Positions 5,219 to 5,447 of a stretch of 5,447 nucleotides of DNA are shown one piece after another. The DNA lies in the NCBI GenBank assembly GCA_050485785.1, contig JBJHCA010000124.1:1-5447 (forward strand). Direction: 5' to 3'. Every line of letters begins with the position of its first letter. Within the stretch, counting starts at the first letter, position 1. The notes under the pieces were generated by a model, which was not told where the DNA came from, searched no databases, and saw only the letters and a program-made list of their open reading frames with translations. Source of the stretch: JBJHCA01 sp050485785. Its GTDB lineage: Bacteria > Bacteroidota > Bacteroidia > Chitinophagales > Saprospiraceae. Both the position numbers and the translations under genes were made by a program.

Positions 5219-5447
5219 TCAATCCGGTAAACTGACGCCGTGCTGATCAAACTGCAGAACTCTTTGGGTCTGGTTGCGCTGAGTAACATCAGCAGCGGTA
5301 TTTTCGAGGCGCAGCACACCGCGCGGACAAACTTCAGCACAGATACCGCAGCCTACACAGGAAGCCCTGATCACATCCTGACCGCGCTGTGCATACCACC
5401 GCACATCAATGCCCATTTCGCAATACACCGAACAGTTGCCACAGGAT
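5219..5447 (-). CDS. 4Fe-4S ferredoxin-type protein, C-terminal part (cut by right window edge)
   Basis: The reverse strand is open from the edge to a TGA at 5219-5221, giving the last 75 residues. Counting from the edge, CxxCxxxC (Cys2, Cys5, Cys9; the preceding cysteine is presumably outside the window) and the classic CVGCGICAEVCP (Cys30, 33, 36, 40, then Pro41) make two 4Fe-4S clusters, as in bacterial-type dicluster ferredoxin domains. The role is electron transfer. The spacing and the run CEMGIDVRWYAQRG between motifs recall the C-terminal domains of polyferredoxin-like membrane proteins (NapH/NosR/CcoG-like), but the part that would settle this is missing. A GTG at 5428 could start a short frame, but it falls inside the first cysteine motif, so the gene clearly begins outside the window. 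The remaining tail (about 42-75) is polar and unremarkable. Confidence 0.85.
   Translation of the reverse strand, partial: SCGNCSVYCEMGIDVRWYAQRGQDVIRASCVGCGICAEVCPRGVLRLENTAADVTQRNQTQRVLQFDQHGVSLPD

Overview
The window looks like a chromosomal piece from a member of the Bacteroidota, possibly a Flavobacteriales or Cytophagales-like lineage from the environment; the exact group cannot be read from the sequence. The reasons are: (i) several gene starts are preceded by the Bacteroidota housekeeping promoter pattern (TTG/TTTG, about 18-22 bases, then TAnnTTTG); (ii) no start shows a clear Shine-Dalgarno sequence; (iii) one gene encodes an exported TlpA-type thioredoxin with a long N-terminal extension, a layout very common in this phylum. 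Base composition is close to balanced by eye.

Layout, left to right: the N-terminal 82 codons of the chromosome-condensing ATPase SMC (minus, running off the left edge); a complete LolD-like ABC ATPase (plus); a complete exported TlpA/thioredoxin-like protein (minus); a complete GT87/DUF2029-type polytopic membrane glycosyltransferase (plus); a complete predicted lipoprotein made of two tandem cupin domains (minus); a gene-free stretch of about 560 bases carrying two adjacent palindromic structures; and the C-terminal 75 codons of a 4Fe-4S ferredoxin-type protein (minus, running off the right edge). The first five genes alternate in strand, so none shares an operon with a neighbour inside this window. 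Each seems to be a single transcription unit with its own short promoter region.

Functionally the set is mixed: chromosome maintenance (SMC), lipoprotein trafficking (LolD), envelope thiol-disulfide chemistry (TlpA-like), lipid-linked sugar transfer (GT87), an envelope metal-binding bicupin, and electron transfer (ferredoxin). Four of the six products act at or beyond the cytoplasmic membrane. I see no defence system, phage, CRISPR array, tRNA, rRNA or transposase gene. The items most worth a second look are the two-palindrome element at about 4890-5005, the internally duplicated bicupin lipoprotein, a two-way terminator that contains the stop codon of the GT87 gene, and the convergent lolD/tlpA pair whose stop codons touch with no base between them.
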